Shown here: positions 15,232 through 23,848 of the stretch, one piece after another
Layout of the letters: the number at the start of each line of letters is the position of its first letter
Position numbering within the stretch: the first letter of the stretch is position 1
Source of the DNA: JANOMH01 sp031422295
GTDB taxonomy: Bacteria > Pseudomonadota > Alphaproteobacteria > Rhodobacterales > Rhodobacteraceae
Assembly: GCA_031422295.1 (NCBI GenBank)
Contig: JANOQM010000033.1
Span: forward strand, 1-64,000
Length of the DNA stretch: 64,000 nucleotides
Reading direction: 5' to 3'
The notes under the pieces: generated by a model
What the model saw: only the letters and a program-made list of their open reading frames with translations
Database searches by the model: none
Told to the model about the DNA's origin: nothing
Program-made: the position numbers and the translations under genes

Positions 15232-15563
15232 CCCAGAGGTGGGAATTGATGGACCCCGTCCGCCAACGGCACGGGGGCCGACCACAGGATATCCGACATC
15301 TGCAACTCTCGGTAAAGATGCGGAAAAAGAACGCCGCCCCGCGCGGGTTCCCAACGCAGATCGTCGCCAAGTTGATCTGATTGCAATGCCAGCAGCACGA
15401 GCCCATCGACATCCGCAAAATATTTGGCGGCCGTCTCGGCAGCCTGAGCGGCGGTCGAGAAATGCACATACCCATCGGTCACGTCAATCGGCGCGCCGGG
15501 GGTTTTGCCCTGTACCTGCAGATCGGCCCATTCAGCGGCGCGGAAAAGTTTGTAAATCAGCAT
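15228..15563 (-). CDS. DUF952 family protein
   Basis: 111 residues starting MLIYKLFRAAEWADLQVQG. The segments DGYVHFSTAAQAAETAAKYF and RWEPARGGVLFPHLYRELQM are typical of DUF952, a family with an ADP-ribosyltransferase-like fold and no firm function. The internal ATG at 15561-15563 is preferred over the longer open frame because the family starts here. It is coupled to pyrD by a four-base overlap, an arrangement common in Rhodobacteraceae. Confidence 0.85.
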   Translation of the reverse strand: MLIYKLFRAAEWADLQVQGKTPGAPIDVTDGYVHFSTAAQAAETAAKYFADVDGLVLLALQSDQLGDDLRWEPARGGVLFPHLYRELQMSDILWSAPVPLADGVHQFPPLG

Positions 15564-15726
15564 ACGGCGTTCATGGCCTGTGCGGCCCGTCGGGTCAAGC
15601 TGTGCTGAGACATGCTTCATCTGCCTGTGATATGGCAGGTTTATGCCTTAGGCAAAACTGACATTTGACTCTGTCGATTGACCGGATCAAAACCGCGGCA
15701 TTGCAACTTTTAGGGGAATTCAGTTC

Positions 15727-17301
15727 ATGCTTACACGTACACTTATGGCCTCCTGCGCTCTCACAATGACCGCCGGTCTGGCCACTGCAGATTTCACACT
15801 GACGGTCCTGCATACAAATGATTTCCATGCCCGGTTCGAGCCAATCTCCGGCTTTGACTCGACTTGTGCCGCCGAAGATAATGTCGCGGGCGAGTGCTTT
15901 GGCGGTACGGCCCGGCTGATTACGGCGGTGGCCGAGGCCCGCGCCCGGGCTGCCAATTCCATTCTGGTGGATGGTGGCGACCAGTTTCAGGGCTCGCTTT
16001 TTTACACTTATTACAAAGGGGCCATGTCCGCCGAATTTATGAATGCATTGGGTTATGACGCTATGACCGTCGGCAACCACGAATTTGATGACGGCCCCGA
16101 GGTCCTGCGCGGCTTTGTTGATACCGTCAGTTTCCCGGTTTTGATGAGCAATGCAGATATTTCGGGCGAACCCTTGTTGGCAGGGGCAATTCAGAAATCT
16201 GTCGTCATCGAAGTGGGCGGTGAACAGATCGGCCTGATCGGTCTGACCCCGGTGGATACTGACGAACTGGCCAGCCCCGGTCCGAATGTAATCTTTACCC
16301 CACCGGCCGACGCAGTGGCCGCCGAAGTGACGCTGTTGACCGAGGCAGGTGTGACCAAGATTATCGTCCTCAGTCATTCTGGTCTGAATGTCGATATGGC
16401 TGTCGCTGCAGCGGTGCCCGGGATTGATGTCATTGTCGGTGGCCATGACAATTCGTTGCTGTCCAATACGATTGAGGGCGCGAAAGGCCCCTATCCGATC
16501 ATGGTCGGTCAGACTGCCATTGTGCAGGCCTATGCCTATGGCAAGTTTCTGGGCGAATTGAACGTGACCTTTGATGATGCAGGCATCGTCACAGCGGCAG
16601 TTGGCGAGCCGATTATCATGGATGCAGCGGTGCCCGAGGATGCCCCGACCGTGGCCCGTATTGCCGAATTGGCGATCCCGCTCGAAGAAATCCGCAGCCG
16701 CGTTGTGGCCGAGATTCCCGCCCCAATTGACGGGGCCCGCGAAACTTGCCGGATGATGGAATGCCAGATGGGCAATCTGGTGGCCGAGGCGATGTTGGCC
16801 CGCGTCGCCGATCAGGGTGTGACCATTGCGATTGCCAATGGTGGCGGCTTGCGGTCGTCGATTGACGCAGGACCGGTCACGATGGGCGAGGTGCTGACGG
16901 TGCTGCCGTTCCAGAATACGCTGTCCACGTTTCAGGTGACCGGCGATGTCATCGTCGCAGCACTGGAAAATGGCGTCAGCCAGATGGAAGAAGGTGCCGG
17001 CCGGTTCCCGCAGGTTGCGGGTCTGATGTATACGGTTGATCCAGCAGCCCCGGCAGGTGCCCGCATTTCCGATGTGATGGCCCTTGTCGGCGGCGATGCC
17101 TGGGCACCGATTGATCCTGCAACTGTCTATAGTGTTGTGTCCAATAACTATGTTCGAGGCGGCGGTGACGGCTATGCGATGTTCATTGATGCGGCCAATG
17201 CCTATGATTTTGGTCCCGATCTGGCAGATGTGACGGCGGAATATCTGGCTGCAAATGCCCCTTACACGCCGTTCGTGGATGGGCGGATTACTGTTAAGTA
17301 A
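15727..17301 (+). CDS. Secreted 5'-nucleotidase / UshA-family metallophosphatase
   Basis: 524 residues, signal peptide (MLTRTLMASCALTMTAGLATA). The calcineurin-like domain shows all metal motifs: HTNDFHARFEP (Asp, His), LVDGGDQFQGS (Asp), TVGNHEFDDG (Asn-His), LSHSGLNVD (His) and VGGHDN (His). The C-terminal 5'-nucleotidase domain has NGGGLRSSIDAGPVTMGEVL and the aromatic stacking segment SNNYVRGGGDGYAMF. It should hydrolyse nucleotides in the periplasm to nucleoside and phosphate. Length fits the family. Followed by an intergenic element and a strong hairpin, so probably monocistronic. Confidence 0.93.
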   Translation: MLTRTLMASCALTMTAGLATADFTLTVLHTNDFHARFEPISGFDSTCAAEDNVAGECFGGTARLITAVAEARARAANSILVDGGDQFQGSLFYTYYKGAMSAEFMNALGYDAMTVGNHEFDDGPEVLRGFVDTVSFPVLMSNADISGEPLLAGAIQKSVVIEVGGEQIGLIGLTPVDTDELASPGPNVIFTPPADAVAAEVTLLTEAGVTKIIVLSHSGLNVDMAVAAAVPGIDVIVGGHDNSLLSNTIEGAKGPYPIMVGQTAIVQAYAYGKFLGELNVTFDDAGIVTAAVGEPIIMDAAVPEDAPTVARIAELAIPLEEIRSRVVAEIPAPIDGARETCRMMECQMGNLVAEAMLARVADQGVTIAIANGGGLRSSIDAGPVTMGEVLTVLPFQNTLSTFQVTGDVIVAALENGVSQMEEGAGRFPQVAGLMYTVDPAAPAGARISDVMALVGGDAWAPIDPATVYSVVSNNYVRGGGDGYAMFIDAANAYDFGPDLADVTAEYLAANAPYTPFVDGRITVK

Positions 17302-17310
17302 GACCCATTT

Positions 17311-17346
17311 GCGCTCTGCGCAGCGGGTATTTTTGCAACTTTGAAA
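17311..17346 (+). repeat. Intergenic element copy after the 5'-nucleotidase
   Basis: The core GGTATTTTTGCAACTTTGAA lies 24 bases past the nucleotidase stop. It matches 19 of 22 positions with GGTATTTTAGCAACTCTGAA at 34176-34195, which lies after yacG. It may serve as part of a terminator; the T-run TTTTT follows a GC-rich segment. Confidence 0.55.
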
Positions 17347-17348
17347 TC

Positions 17349-17375
17349 AAAGGCCGGGGCACTGCCTTGGCCTTT
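17349..17375 (+). terminator. Strong hairpin downstream of the 5'-nucleotidase
   Basis: AAAGGCCGGGGCA (17349-17361) pairs with TGCCTTGGCCTTT (17363-17375) over 13 bp with two G-T pairs; in practice the tip opens as a small loop. The symmetric AAAGGCC...GGCCTTT arms give A/T-rich flanks on both sides, the usual look of a bidirectional intrinsic terminator. Confidence 0.6.
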
Positions 17376-17727
17376 GCGTTTGGGTCAGACCGTAGTCAGG
17401 TGGCGCAATCTGAGGACGCATGGCCAACACCCGCCGCCTGACGCCATGGTGCAGCTATTTGCTGCTGTGCCGCCAATGCTGCCGTGGGCCGGATCCATGA
17501 CCGGTTCCGGTCATTCTGGGGCCTGCCGTCTGCCGTTATGGCTGGGCGAAGCCGGACACGGGGCGGCGGTCTTGATGAAGGCTTGCCCTGAGGATGCTGT
17601 GCTATTTCGGCTGGTCGGCAGGTCGGTCAATTCAAACCGCGCCAGCGGGCCGGGCCTGGTAGTGTCATTGGCGGCCTAAAACCCGCTTGCACCCTTTGCC
17701 GTCGTCCTGATAAGCCCGAAGCAGAGC
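17376..17727 (+). other. Stretch with no convincing gene (one weak open frame)
   Basis: A frame from 17341 (TTG) to 17679 encodes 112 residues, for example ATG 17446 onward MVQLFAAVPPMLPWAGSMTG, but it begins inside the terminator hairpin, has no ribosome binding site worth naming and resembles nothing I know. It could be a gene remnant. The last 40 bases lead into tRNA-Gly. Confidence 0.3.
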
Positions 17728-17801
17728 GCGGGCGTTGTGTAATGGTAAGACCTTAGCCTTCCAAGCTAAAGACGCGGGTTCGATTCCCGCCGCCCGCTCC
17801 A
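17728..17801 (+). tRNA. tRNA-Gly (anticodon TCC)
   Basis: A 74-base cloverleaf: acceptor GCGGGCG/CGCCCGC, discriminator T, encoded CCA; anticodon stem TTAGC/GCTAA with loop CTTCCAA giving TCC; T arm GCGGG-TTCGATT-CCCGC. Reads GGA codons and, by wobble, GGG. Confidence 0.97.
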
Positions 17802-17880
17802 ATAGCCCGAAACCGAAAGCTGCCTTGTGTGGCCAGTCCCGCCGCCCTAAATAGCCGTGAGTTGTAAGAGGGCAGGCTTC

Positions 17881-19674
17881 ATGGCTATCGCACCCATTCA
17901 GGCCGACGAGGAACGCGCTAAATCCAAGCGGATTTCAGCGCTAGGTGCGTTATGGCCATTCATGAAACCTTATGGTGGCATGATTTTGGCCGCCCTGACG
18001 GCCTTGACGCTGACCGCGCTGGTGTCACTGATCCTGCCATTGGCTGCGCGTCGCGTGGTGGATAATTTCAACACGGCAGCCGCGTCATTGCTGGACCAGT
18101 ATTTCGCCGCCGCCTTGGGCATCGCGGCTTTGCTCGCGGCAGGATCGGCATTGCGCTATTACCTTGTTACCCGGCTGGGTGAGCGTGTCGTTGCCGATAT
18201 CCGCAAGGCGGTATTTGACCGCATGATCGGCATGTCGCCAGCATTTTATGAAAAGATTATGACGGGCGAGGTGCTAAGCCGCATTACCACTGACACAACC
18301 CTGATCCTTTCGGTGATCGGATCATCGGTATCAGTAGCCCTGCGTAATATCTTGACCTTGTTGGGCGGGCTAGGCCTGCTGTTTTACACCTCGCCCAAAC
18401 TCACCGGGCTGGTTTTGTTGATCGTGCCGGTGGTGATTGTGCCAATCGTCGTGTTGGGCCGCAAACTGCGCCGCCTTAGCCGGGAAAATCAGGACTGGAT
18501 TGCGTCATCGTCGGGCTCGGCGTCCGAAGCGTTACTGTCGGCGCAAACCGTGCAGGCCTTTACCCATGAGACGAAAAGCCGGGGCAAGTTCAGCGCCGTG
18601 ACCGAGAAAAGTTTTGACTCTGCTCGTGACCGGATTGGTGTGCGCGCGATCATGACGGCTATTGTGATCTTCCTGATATTCGCGGGTATTGTCGGTGTGT
18701 TGTGGATCGGTGCCCGCGATGTGCGACTTGGCAATATGAGCGTCGGCGAATTGTTCCAGTTCGTTATTTATTCGGTCATGGTCGCGGGCGGCGTTGGCGC
18801 GTTGACCGAAGTGTGGGGTGAATTGCAGCGCGCTGCAGGTGCAACCGAACGGCTGGTTGAATTGCTGCATGCCGAGGATGCCGTGGCAGACCCCGCCCGC
18901 GCAGTTCCCACAGGCACCCGCCCACGCGGCGAAGTGGCCTTTCAGGCGGTGTCGTTCGAATACCCGTCCCGTCCCGGTATTTCGGCGCTAAAAGACGTTA
19001 GTTTCACTGTCAAAGCAGGTGAAACTGTCGCGCTTGTTGGCCCGTCCGGCGCAGGCAAGACTACAATTATTCAGCTGTTGCAGCGGTTTTATGACCCGCA
19101 GGCGGGCCAGATTACATTGGACGGTATTGACCTGCGCCACATGGCCCGCGCCGATTTTCGCCAACATATGGCGCTAGTCCCGCAGGACCCGGTGATTTTT
19201 GCCGATACGGCCCGCGAAAACATCCGCTTTGGCCGCCCCGAGGCCAGTGACGCCGAGGTTGAAGTTGCTGCAAAAGCCGCCGCCGCGCATGATTTCCTGA
19301 CCGCCCTGCCGCAGGGTTATGACAGCTATGTTGGCGAACGTGGCGTCATGTTGTCGGGCGGCCAGAAACAACGCATCGCCATTGCCCGCGCCATTTTGCG
19401 CAACGCTCCCGTGCTGTTGCTGGACGAGGCGACATCGGCGCTGGATGCCGAAAGCGAGTTGGCGGTGCAACTGGCCGTTGAAAAGCTGTCGCAGGGCCGC
19501 ACTACCCTGATCGTGGCCCATAGGCTGGCTACGGTGAAAAAGGCCGACCGGATTTTGGTGTTCGAGGCGGGCCGGATCGTGGCGCAAGGCACGCATGATG
19601 CCTTGGTCGCGGAAGGTGGACTTTATGCGCGGCTGGCGCGGTTGCAGTTTACGGCGGGGTTGGCGGCGGAGTAG
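17881..19674 (+). CDS. ABC exporter, MsbA/LmrA-like half transporter
   Basis: 597 residues, one transmembrane domain (six predicted helices, about residues 30-310) fused to one ATPase domain. ATPase motifs: Walker A GPSGAGKTT, signature LSGGQKQRIAIARAI, Walker B VLLLDEATSALDAESE, H-loop IVAHRLAT. Works as a homodimer in the inner membrane. The family exports lipids, lipopolysaccharide cores, drugs or peptides; substrate here is unknown. The ATG at 17881 has AGAGGGCAGG before it. It is followed by an acyl-CoA synthetase after 166 bp. Confidence 0.9.
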   Translation: MAIAPIQADEERAKSKRISALGALWPFMKPYGGMILAALTALTLTALVSLILPLAARRVVDNFNTAAASLLDQYFAAALGIAALLAAGSALRYYLVTRLGERVVADIRKAVFDRMIGMSPAFYEKIMTGEVLSRITTDTTLILSVIGSSVSVALRNILTLLGGLGLLFYTSPKLTGLVLLIVPVVIVPIVVLGRKLRRLSRENQDWIASSSGSASEALLSAQTVQAFTHETKSRGKFSAVTEKSFDSARDRIGVRAIMTAIVIFLIFAGIVGVLWIGARDVRLGNMSVGELFQFVIYSVMVAGGVGALTEVWGELQRAAGATERLVELLHAEDAVADPARAVPTGTRPRGEVAFQAVSFEYPSRPGISALKDVSFTVKAGETVALVGPSGAGKTTIIQLLQRFYDPQAGQITLDGIDLRHMARADFRQHMALVPQDPVIFADTARENIRFGRPEASDAEVEVAAKAAAAHDFLTALPQGYDSYVGERGVMLSGGQKQRIAIARAILRNAPVLLLDEATSALDAESELAVQLAVEKLSQGRTTLIVAHRLATVKKADRILVFEAGRIVAQGTHDALVAEGGLYARLARLQFTAGLAAE

Positions 19675-19840
19675 CCGTGATCTTAGTAATTTCCTTATCT
19701 TTTCCGATAATCCTTGCCAGATGCATCATTTCGCTGCGTCATGCTTGCACCAAGGCGGGTAAGTTTCCATCTTGGGCGCAGGGAAGCAGACACTGCCGGG
19801 ACGAGGAAGCCCGGCGGCAGTCGAACAGGGGGAGGCCAAT

Positions 19841-21733
19841 ATGGCATATGCAACACTTGCGGATCGCGATGGGATCGAGGCCGAAACGGCGTGGGACGCG
19901 CGCGATTTGCCGAAAACCACCTATGGGCTGCTGTCACGCACCGCCCAGGCCTATGCTGGGCGCGATGCGCTAAGTTTTCAACTTTTGTCAGACCCGGCGT
20001 CGAAAAAAGAAACGCTCAGTTGGTCCGCGCTCAAAGATAAAGTCAGCCAGACAGCTAACTTGTTCCGGTCCCTTGGCATAGGCGAAACCGATGTCGTGGC
20101 CTACATGCTGCCCAACTGTAACGAGGCGGTGCTGACCTATCTAGGCGGGCAAGTGGCAGGCATCGTCAGTCCGATCAATCCGCTGATGGACGCAGACCAA
20201 ATCGCAGGCATCCTGCGTGAAACCAAGGCCAAAGTGCTGGTCACCCTCCGCGCATTCCCCAAAACCGATGTTGCCCAAAAGGCCGCCGAGGCGGTGCGCC
20301 TGGCCCCCAATGTTACCCATGTGATCGAGGTTGATCTGCTGCGGTATCTGGGCGGGATCAAACGGTTCATCGTGCCGCTGATCCGCCCCAAGATGGTGGT
20401 CGGTCATCAGGCCAAGGTGTTGGACTTTGACGCCGAAATCGCCCGTCAGCCCAAAACGCTGGCCTTTGCCGACAGTCCGGGCGACCGGGTGGCGGCGTAT
20501 TTCCATACCGGCGGTACCACCGGCATGCCCAAGGTGGCGCAGCACCGGTATCGCGGGATCATCTATAACGCATGGCTGGGGCACCGGTTGTTGTTTACCG
20601 AAAAGGACATTCTGATTTGCCCATTGCCGATGTTCCATGTGTTCGCGGCGATTGTGGTAATGGGTGCCTCGCTCGCGTCCGGGGCGCATGTCGTGTTTCC
20701 AACGCCGCAAGGCTACCGGGGCGAGGGGGTATTCGACAATTTCTGGAAGCTGATTGCGCGGTACAAAGTGTCATTCGTGATCACCGTGCCCACCGCCATG
20801 TCCGCCCTGATGCAGCGTCCGGTCGATGCTGATATATCGTCCTTACGGATGGCGTTTTGCGGGTCGGCCCCGTTGCCGGTGGAATTGTATAGGCGCTTTG
20901 AAAAAGCCGCAGGTGTGACAATCTGCGAAGGCTATGGATTGACCGAGGCCACGTGTCTGGTGTCGATCAACCCGCCGGATGGCGAGAAAAAGATCGGCTC
21001 GATCGGTCTGCCGTTCCCCTATACCCACATCAAAATTGTCTCGGTTGCGACCGAAATGGAATGCGGCCCGGATGAGGTGGGCGAGATTTGTATTTCGTCC
21101 CCCGGCGTTTACGAAGGCCAGACCTATACCGAGACCGACAAGAACAAATCGCTGTATTACCCGTTCACCGGCGACAGTCCGCAATATCTGCGCACCGGCG
21201 ATCTGGGCCGGGTCGATCCGGATGGCTATATGTGGATCACTGGCAGGGCCAAGGACCTGATCATTCGCGGCGGCCACAACATTGACCCCGCCGAGATCGA
21301 AGAGGCGATGGCGGGTCACAAGGACGTGGCCTTTGCAGGGGCGATTGGCCAGCCTGATGCCCATGCCGGCGAGGTGCCTTGCGTCTATGTCGAACTGGTC
21401 AAAGGGGCCACCACAACCGAGGCCGAGTTATTGGAATTTGCCAAGGAACACGTCCGCGAACGTGCCGCCCATCCCAAACATCTGGAAATCATGGCCGAAT
21501 TGCCGAAAACCGCTGTGGGCAAAATCTTTAAACCCGATCTGCGCCGGATGGCGATTACCCGGGTCTATAACGCAGCCTTGGCCAATGCCGATGTCGCCGC
21601 CGAAGTGTCCGAAGTGGTCGAGGATAAAAAGCGCGGCCTTGTGGCCCGGATAGCCAAGACCGGCACAGTTTCGGACGAGGACGTGCTGCGCGCGCTGGGC
21701 GCATTCACCCGGCCATGGGAATGGGCCAAATAA
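19841..21733 (+). CDS. Acyl-CoA synthetase (AMP-forming)
   Basis: 630 residues, ANL superfamily. Motifs: P-loop YFHTGGTTGMPKVAQ, GYGLTEATCL (adenine contact and Thr/Glu), TGDLGRVDPDGYMWITGRAK with the hinge Asp and Lys, RGGHNIDPAEIEEAM, and the catalytic Lys in PKTAVGKIFKPDL. It makes acyl-AMP and then acyl-CoA from a carboxylic acid; a fatty or aromatic acid is likely, but the pocket cannot be judged. The ATG at 19841 is chosen because of the GGGAGG upstream. May share a transcript with the DCC and DUF4166 genes downstream (49 bp gap). Confidence 0.9.
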   Translation: MAYATLADRDGIEAETAWDARDLPKTTYGLLSRTAQAYAGRDALSFQLLSDPASKKETLSWSALKDKVSQTANLFRSLGIGETDVVAYMLPNCNEAVLTYLGGQVAGIVSPINPLMDADQIAGILRETKAKVLVTLRAFPKTDVAQKAAEAVRLAPNVTHVIEVDLLRYLGGIKRFIVPLIRPKMVVGHQAKVLDFDAEIARQPKTLAFADSPGDRVAAYFHTGGTTGMPKVAQHRYRGIIYNAWLGHRLLFTEKDILICPLPMFHVFAAIVVMGASLASGAHVVFPTPQGYRGEGVFDNFWKLIARYKVSFVITVPTAMSALMQRPVDADISSLRMAFCGSAPLPVELYRRFEKAAGVTICEGYGLTEATCLVSINPPDGEKKIGSIGLPFPYTHIKIVSVATEMECGPDEVGEICISSPGVYEGQTYTETDKNKSLYYPFTGDSPQYLRTGDLGRVDPDGYMWITGRAKDLIIRGGHNIDPAEIEEAMAGHKDVAFAGAIGQPDAHAGEVPCVYVELVKGATTTEAELLEFAKEHVRERAAHPKHLEIMAELPKTAVGKIFKPDLRRMAITRVYNAALANADVAAEVSEVVEDKKRGLVARIAKTGTVSDEDVLRALGAFTRPWEWAK

Positions 21734-21782
21734 GGCGGTTTGCCACGCTGACTTTGGCCCTTGAACTGGCTACACCGGATCC

Positions 21783-22184
21783 ATGGATGACGCTCCGATT
21801 GCCGTGATGGATGCCACCTGCGCCCTGTGCAGTTTCGGGGCCCGGATGATCCATCGGCTGGACCGGACCGGCACAATCCGGATTTGCCCGGTTCAAAGCG
21901 GGCTGGGTCAGCAGTTGTTGTCCCGGCACGGTCTGTCCGGCACCGATCCCGAAAGCTGGCTGTTCATCGCAGATGGCCGGGTCTGGACCGACTTTGATGC
22001 CATGGCCGAAGTGGGGATACGGGCGGGTGGCTGGGGCAAGCTGCTGGGCATACTGCGGCTGATCCCGAAGCCCTTGCGCGACTGGCTGTATGCCCGGATC
22101 GCCCGCAACCGCTATGCGCTGTTTGGCCGTGGTGATATCTGCGCTATCCCTGATCCGGCCTTTCGCGCAAGATTGATCGCATGA
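21783..22184 (+). CDS. DCC-family thiol-disulfide oxidoreductase-like protein (DUF393)
   Basis: 133 residues with the family motif DATCALCSFGARMIHRLDR (Asp then CxxC) near the N-terminus and the C-terminal RNRYALFGRGDICAIPDPA, where the usual pattern also has a late Cys. The CxxC suggests redox activity in the cytoplasm; targets are unknown. Its stop overlaps the next gene's ATG. Confidence 0.88.
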   Translation: MDDAPIAVMDATCALCSFGARMIHRLDRTGTIRICPVQSGLGQQLLSRHGLSGTDPESWLFIADGRVWTDFDAMAEVGIRAGGWGKLLGILRLIPKPLRDWLYARIARNRYALFGRGDICAIPDPAFRARLIA

Positions 22185-23845
22185 AAATTGCGGTTATCGG
22201 CGGCACCGGGGTGTTTGGCGAACGACTGGTCCGGTTGCTGGTCAGGGATGGTCATGAGGTGATCGTGATAGGCCGGGGAGCGGCAGCGATTGACCGGCTG
22301 ATGGCCGAACTCGGGGTGATTGGGCTGGTGCTGGACCGAACTGCCGATCTGGCCCCGCTTTGGGCCTTGTCGCCCATAGTTGTTGTCGATGCGGCAGGGC
22401 CGTTTCATGCCTATGGCGCTGACCCCTACCGCCTGCCCAAGGCGGCAATCGCGCAAGGCGTGAACTATCTGGACCTCGCCGACGACGCGGCGTTTTGTGC
22501 GGGGATTGCCGCGCTGGAGGTACAGGCCAAGGCGGCAGGCGTATTTGCCCTGTCGGGTGTGTCCAGCGTTCCGGCCCTGTCATCGGCAGTGGTGACGGCA
22601 CTTTCGCAAGACATCAAAGAGATTGACACGATCAGCATTGCCATTCTGCCCGGCAATCGTGCGCCACGGGGCCAGTCGGTGGTGGATAGTATCCTGCACC
22701 AGGCCGGGACCACCTTTGGCACGGTCGTTGACCGACGGGCCGAACCAAGGCGCAGCTGGTCGCACCCGCAGTATTTTAGCCTGGGCAAGGGTATGATCCG
22801 GCAAGGCTGGATGATCGAGGTTCCCGATCAGCGCCTTTTACCCAAACATTTCAACGCCCGGACGGTCGAATTTCGGGCTGGGTTAGAGTTGTGGTTGATG
22901 AATTACGGACTGGCCGCGTTGTCATGGCTGCGCCATGCGTTGGGGCTGGGAATGCCGCGCTGGGTTGTCGGCGCAGTCCGGCTGGGCGCAGGCCTTTTGG
23001 CCCGGTTCGGGTCGGATCGCGGCGGGATGGTGGTGCGGGTGACGGGCAAGGGGCCAGATGGGTGGGTGGCCAAGGACTGGACCCTCGTTGTGCGCAAAGG
23101 CCACGGGCCATATATTCCCGGCATCGCTGCACGAACGATTTTGCGGGATGTGTCACTAGTGCCCGCGGGGGCGGGTCCAGCTTTGTCCGCCTTTACCTTG
23201 ACTAAAGCCGAGGCCGCGATGGCCGATCTGGCTGTGACATTGACCCAAACCGAGGCCCCATTGCTGCCACTGTTCCGGCAGGCATTAGGGCCCGCATTCG
23301 CCACCTTACCCGAACCGGTTCGGGCCACACATGACCACGCTGGCCCCCGGCGCTGGGTTGGCCTGGCCAAGATTACGCGCGGTCGGGGCGTTCTCGCGCG
23401 GTTGATCGCTGTACTGTTTCGGTTTCCTGCGGTCGGCACTGACATTCCCGTTACCGTCCTGAAAACTCCGGTGCCGGGGGGCGAGATTTGGGATCGTCGC
23501 TTTGGCGCGGGCCTGTTCAGGTCGCATCTGCGCTTGACCGCCAAGGGCATGACCGAACGGTTTGGGCCGATGACATTCGGTCTCAATCTTTTTGTCAAAC
23601 AGAACGCATTACATTTTCCGGTCGTATCTGGCCGGTGCCTAGGGATACCGCTCCCGCGTTTTTTGCTACCTGTCAGCGTAGCGCGGGAATACGCATATGA
23701 AGACCGGTTCTGCTTTGATGTGGCCCTCTATGCCCCGTTTGGGGCTGGGCTGATCGTGCGATACAAAGGGTGGTTGTATCCGGATCCCGCCCGACCCTTG
23801 CAGGCCGCCGAAATAACCGTATCACTGCGCCAATTGCGCGGGTAG
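22181..23845 (+). CDS. Saccharopine-dehydrogenase-like NAD(P) domain fused to DUF4166
   Basis: 554 residues. The N-terminal half begins with a Rossmann fold (KIAVIGGTGVFGERLVRLLV, residues 2-21) and has VVVDAAGPFHAYGADPYRLP and GVNYLDLADDAAFC, as in saccharopine dehydrogenase-like reductases. The C-terminal part from about residue 360 (LPLFRQALGPAFATLP, then GLFRSHLRLTAKGMTERFGP) fits DUF4166. Both parts occur together in other bacteria, where function is not known. It is coupled to the DCC gene by overlap and to the haloperoxidase-like gene by three bases, which suggests a joint redox or lipid-modifying role; inferred only. Confidence 0.85.
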   Translation: MKIAVIGGTGVFGERLVRLLVRDGHEVIVIGRGAAAIDRLMAELGVIGLVLDRTADLAPLWALSPIVVVDAAGPFHAYGADPYRLPKAAIAQGVNYLDLADDAAFCAGIAALEVQAKAAGVFALSGVSSVPALSSAVVTALSQDIKEIDTISIAILPGNRAPRGQSVVDSILHQAGTTFGTVVDRRAEPRRSWSHPQYFSLGKGMIRQGWMIEVPDQRLLPKHFNARTVEFRAGLELWLMNYGLAALSWLRHALGLGMPRWVVGAVRLGAGLLARFGSDRGGMVVRVTGKGPDGWVAKDWTLVVRKGHGPYIPGIAARTILRDVSLVPAGAGPALSAFTLTKAEAAMADLAVTLTQTEAPLLPLFRQALGPAFATLPEPVRATHDHAGPRRWVGLAKITRGRGVLARLIAVLFRFPAVGTDIPVTVLKTPVPGGEIWDRRFGAGLFRSHLRLTAKGMTERFGPMTFGLNLFVKQNALHFPVVSGRCLGIPLPRFLLPVSVAREYAYEDRFCFDVALYAPFGAGLIVRYKGWLYPDPARPLQAAEITVSLRQLRG

Positions 23846-23848
23846 GGG

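Noticed and set aside
14477..15661. A 394-codon plus-strand frame over pyrD and DUF952.
   Set aside because: Shadow of two well-supported minus-strand genes; no ribosome site or known domain.
17341..17679. A 112-codon frame after the 5'-nucleotidase.
   Set aside because: Starts with TTG inside a terminator hairpin and shows no domain; listed only as a weak open frame.
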